The translations under genes were made by a program, and so were the position numbers. A stretch of 64,000 nt of DNA, taken from Siniperca chuatsi (lineage: Eukaryota; Chordata; Actinopteri; Centrarchiformes; Sinipercidae). The stretch is from positions 14,832,233 through 14,896,232 of the forward strand of contig NC_058052.1 in assembly GCF_020085105.1 (NCBI RefSeq). Reading direction: 5' to 3'. Below are positions 59,893-64,000 of this stretch, one piece after another. The stretch's first letter is position 1; each line of letters begins with the position of its first letter. The notes beneath the pieces were generated by a model. The model was not told where the DNA came from, searched no databases, and saw only the letters and a program-made list of their open reading frames with translations.

Positions 59893-61133
59893 TTATCTTC
59901 TGCAGGCGTATGCATTAATGTTTTTGATGACATAAAAGCCTATGGTCATAGGAGGCATGGCTATTGTCCGTCCAGCCCTCAATGTCTTAGGCTTCAACTC
60001 CGGGAATGTCTCATTGTCCACCATGAGCAGCTTCTCCCCGTTCAGCTGGACATGTCTGCAAAGAGAAGAAAACAGGAAATACTGATTGCATTAGCTTGGT
60101 GAGATACAGTGTGCTTCAGTCTCATCATCAAAGGGTAAACTTGACAACCTGCCATCTGACACATAAAACCAGTAGTTGTAGAAAAATGTGTGAAATGAAG
60201 AGGAGGCGGTTAATGAGGTTTTTCACCTCAACAAAAGACAGCAAATCTAGATCATTTCATGCGCCTTCAGTCTTTACGGGTTACATTTCTGTCAGTTGTA
60301 CACTTGGGGGTGCTGTTGTTACAAAATTGCAATTTCACAACTGCACAGTTGTACAACCTGACTTTTTGAGTGGAATCAGCATAGAGTGAAACCTAACCTA
60401 CAGTTTGGAGTCAACACTGAAATAGTCCATTTTAAAGACTTAAAGTAAAGAAAATATTGTACTTTAGCAACAATCAATGCTATTACTCTTTGCAGTACAA
60501 GTTACAGAGCTACAAAAACTATTAAAACCAATAAGAATATTTAAAATAAGATTTTCAAAGAAAAATTATATAAAAAATATTATTTGGATATAATTTCATT
60601 TGTCATGTTCCTAAAAAATACCTTTGCTATAATAGTGTATATTCAACAACAACATTTCACAGTGTAAAAGTGAAATAAGTTGTCTTATTTCAAACAGCTA
60701 AAACTGCTTTCTTTTCCTTTATACTCTGGGGAGGATTAATTTCAACCCAAACTAGATGCACAGTAAGTGTAACTGAGAAATGCTGCTAACCTAAACCTGT
60801 TTGGTAAATGCTCACATGCAGTTTTGTCCTGTTACAAGACGCAAACATTTCACCTTTCTGTACTTTCTTTGCACCAAGAACAGAATGAGTTGCCTTTATT
60901 TATTTCCCGACATGGCATCAGTAATATTTAGTAATAGTTTTAACATAACAAAGCATTTAAAACAATATGAAATATTACTGAAGAGTAGCTATAACACGTC
61001 ACAGTAGTAAGGTAAACATTTTTACAAACAGATTACAGGCCGAATATGAGGATAATTATCACAGAAAGATTGTCCAATAATTAATAAGATTTAAAAAATC
61101 CAGCAGGAATGCATTATGAAACAGTCAGCTTCA

Positions 61134-61192
<59 letters not shown>

Positions 61193-62962
61193 ATAATTGT
61201 GTTATGTAACATAATAAATCATGTTCTAGAGAGAAATTGTCTCCTCATACTGTATGTGTACTGTAGTGTCACCTTTAACACTTAACTTTAGAGTGCTGCT
61301 GTTATTAGTAACCATTTTTTAGTTATAGTTATATTTTAAAGTTCACGATAATATAGGGATTAAGTTCAGTGGTTTGGATATTTTTTACAAGAACCTCAAA
61401 TTCAATAAAATATCAAATGAAATTATGCTAAATAAGTAGAAGTTATGAATCAAGCTGAATTGCTTGAAGCTTTCCTTCAACATACATGGACCTCAATACT
61501 TGGCCAGCGTTAAAAAGTCCCATTACTCAGACAAATTTATAGACATCTGGTGTTGCTAAATTCTTCATAAAAGTCTTCCTGCGCTGCCTGTGGTAAAGGA
61601 AAACACTTAAGGCCTGAAAAAGGCCCATCGTTAGCTTGTTCTCCTATTAACTGCCTTGCAATCCTGTTCTAACACCTAAAACATCCTCAGTCATTATGCT
61701 GTTATTGAAGGATCATGTCTGAGCCTCAATTAAGGCCGTATGTAGGTATCATATGACACACACACACACACACACACACAGTCCTGAGTCATTAGGCTGT
61801 TATTCCAGGATTTGAGGCTTAAGTCTGAGTCACAATAACAGGACAAGGGCTTAAATGAGAGAGGAAGAGACTGAGAGCATAAAGCTTTCATTTTAAGGGA
61901 CGTTTTAAGGCAATATGAATTATATTACCTTGTTACATAAAGTGTAATATATCATTGCTAGTAAAACAGAATTTAGAGTTAAAATGGCATAAATATAAAA
62001 GGACATAAAAATCTATAAAACATCTGTTGTAGGCCATAAAAACACATTCAAACAAAGAGGCGTAAACACATTAGAACTCTGGGCTCAGTCAATGTTTCCT
62101 TTTAAAACTAAGTTGGCACGTATCAGTAAAGCAGTGCAATGAATTAATAGTTAGCCTTAATGGTTCTTCATTGACAAAGGAAAAGGGTTTATTGTTTATT
62201 AGCTTTTATTTGTTGTATTTTGTTTGTTGTCTTAAGCTATCTACAATCTAGATAAAGACAGAAGAAGTTATTGCATATAAGCGTATATTTGCATGTTTTT
62301 TTGGTGTGTATTTACACATCATGCCGACTCAGCATGAATTATAGAGCTCAGGTCCAAAACCCATTGTGGTCTTAAAATTGATTCACGGCAGCCTTTGAAG
62401 GGTCATTGTTTAACACCCTATTATGGTTGGAAAAAATCTAATAATTGAAGACCCATAAAGTGGTTTATGAAATTCTTATTATTCCTATTCCTCATCTCAA
62501 GCCTTTCAGGCCTTTGCAAAAATAATAACTTTTTGAAAACTGCTTCAACCAAGGTTTTGATCATTAGAGGAAAAATCTGTGAAAACGTTTTTTTTTTTTT
62601 TTAATGCAAGCAATGATGGAACTGGAAGACTTGTATGGTTGTTTTGGCAAACTGGGTCTCTCACCAGTGCATTTGTCTTGTTTGAGCAGCATGAATGAAT
62701 GGGACAGGCTACTCTATAAGAAGACCACATTGTTGTTTGGATAGAAAACAATTATTCAATGCCCTCTTGTGTGTATATGTGTGCATGTGTATGAGCCACA
62801 GAGAGAGATACTAACTTGGCTCTGAGTCCGTCAGTGCCGTAGGGTTGCAGCAGGTACTGATGGACAGTATTGTTCCGTAACGTCCCCGCCAACTTGATTT
62901 TCTTTCGCGACCGATGCAGGTTGATGATGTAGATTGTTATGGACCCTCTCACATAGTTATGA
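59893..62962 (-). CDS. hpse2: hpse2, heparanase-2, last two coding exons (partial)
   Basis: Exons 62962-62816 and 60055-59893 (stop TAA 59895-59893). HPSE2 is a secreted heparanase-like protein that binds heparan sulfate and antagonises heparanase but lacks its activity. The penultimate exon encodes YVRGSITIYIINLHRSRKKI then KLAGTLRNNTVHQYLLQPYG. The last encodes VQLNGEKLLMVDNETFPELK, LRAGRTIAMPP and the end NINAYACRR. These match the C-terminal beta-sandwich domain of HPSE2 rather than HPSE1. The donor is GTTAGT, joining as AA|A CAT. Upstream exons with the (beta/alpha)8 domain lie beyond 64000. HPSE2 next to HPS1 is the human order too. Confidence 0.93.
61135..61191. repeat. TA dinucleotide microsatellite
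   Basis: Nearly perfect TA tract with one TG interruption near its end. Confidence 0.95.
61757..61780. repeat. CA dinucleotide microsatellite
   Basis: 12 CA units in the hpse2 intron. Confidence 0.95.
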
Positions 62963-64000
62963 CTGGTACCGTAAAGAAAATGATGAACAACATTACATTA
63001 TTTTTTCTTTATCTCAAGAAAGGACAATCAGGACACAACAAGCAAAAAAAAGGGCTCCTCTCCACATCTGTTAATAGGGATTCGTTATATATTACATTGC
63101 CATGTTGTATAAAATTCTCTGTAATTAAAGATGACTACAAAGAGAAGAAAGTCTTTGATACTGTATTTTTTTTTATCACATATAGTAATAGGATCAAACC
63201 ACAACTCCTTGATCTAATCTGGATCAAAAGGCTTGAATAAAAATAATAAAATAAGATAAAGCCTGCTCAAGAATGAATTCCATTACGCAGCAAGTCGTCC
63301 TCTATCATGGCCTAAGACCTATCATCTATATTTAGTATGAACCGTAATAAACTACATTTCATTTCCAAAGCCTTTATCATCCCTATAAAGGCTATCTAAT
63401 GCAAAAATCTGCTTCTCTTGTACACTATCCAATATTAAAACCTGTCGCTGTATAGTCCAGGGTCTGATAAAGGGTGTGAACGCAACGGGCAACACTTCTT
63501 GAGTTACACAGACAACAGCGTTTGAGTCCCTCTTCTGAGAGAAAAGCACTGGGGGACACAACTTGATAGGGATACTGGCCAGAGGTAAATAACTAAGTGA
63601 GACAGATAAGACAAACATGATAAAATCTAATAAGGGCCCAGATATGAGGACAAAGACAACACAGCTGTAGTGAATACCACATGTCGGCCTTGGTGTTCAG
63701 GGTCAGGGCTGAGCTTTGGCTGAATGGTTTGGTAGACATCTCTCCCGGTTACCACCCCCAAAATCTCATATCTTTAAAGTAATCTTGTTTTTTCGTTTGA
63801 TGTTTATCTTTGTTCTTATGGGCACAGGGTGAGTCTTTTATTTCATTAACCCTGCAAGACTTCTAATATTCAATATATTCACCAAGAGAAATATAGTAGT
63901 GTACTATTGATGGGAATGCTGTGTGTCTGGCTCTTCTTTCTGAGAAACGTGAACCATGGCTCCGAGTGATAGATCAGATGGTTAGATGGAGGGAGAGATA
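62963..64000 (-). other. hpse2 upstream intron, to window edge
   Basis: No coding exon recognised. Short open frames lack similarity. Confidence 0.6.

Larger units (their letters stand above)
60056..62815 (-). other. hpse2 last intron
   Basis: AT-rich; contains a TA microsatellite (61135-61191) and a CA microsatellite (61757-61780). No internal exon supported. Phase of the flanking exons (2 bases out, 1 in) closes without one. Confidence 0.7.

Overview
This is a stretch of vertebrate nuclear DNA, almost certainly from a ray-finned (teleost) fish. It is AT-rich, with spliced genes, long introns, microsatellites and many short non-autonomous transposon remnants of types common in teleosts. The gene set matches the neighbourhood of human 10q24: LCOR, MORN4, ANKRD2, HPS1 and HPSE2. 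A sialyltransferase of the GM3-synthase-like clade (best guess the fish gene st3gal7) sits between ankrd2 and hps1. No bacterial, phage or CRISPR features are present, and no transposon open reading frame looks intact.

Layout. (1) 1-28.1 kb, minus strand: lcor. Six shared 5' exons lead to two alternative last exons, both entered in the same codon phase. One (12684-11706) carries the Psq-type helix-turn-helix and gives a 590-residue LCOR. The other (5869-1114, about 4.8 kb) gives a 1849-residue PALI1-type protein without that domain. (2) 28.1-32.8 kb: CpG-rich divergent promoter area with several transposon remnants. (3) 32.8-35.3 kb, plus: morn4, 146 residues, one intron apparently GC-AG. (4) 39.2-42.6 kb, minus: ankrd2, with one ankyrin repeat per 99-bp exon. 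(5) 43.9-46.0 kb, plus: the sialyltransferase, 394 residues. (6) 46.9-53.5 kb, minus: hps1, 17 coding exons, 691 residues, including a minor-class AT-AC intron. (7) 59.9-63.0 kb, minus: the last two coding exons of hpse2; the rest lies beyond the window.

The genes do not form a pathway; they are neighbours by inherited synteny. Their roles cover chromatin repression (lcor/PALI1), an actin/myosin-associated MORN protein, a muscle stress ankyrin protein, Golgi sialylation, a lysosome-related-organelle Rab exchange factor (hps1, BLOC-3) and a secreted heparanase-like protein.

Exon boundaries were derived by hand from splice sites, codon phase and protein-family similarity, so a boundary could be off by a base or a nearby alternative site. 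Every coding total closes in frame. I did not find a wholly new biological system. The observations most worth checking are the AT-AC intron of hps1, the GC-AG intron of morn4, the phase-matched LCOR/PALI1 switch with histone-H3-like ARKS/T motifs, the MITF-type M-box cluster upstream of hps1, and several well-delimited transposon insertions.
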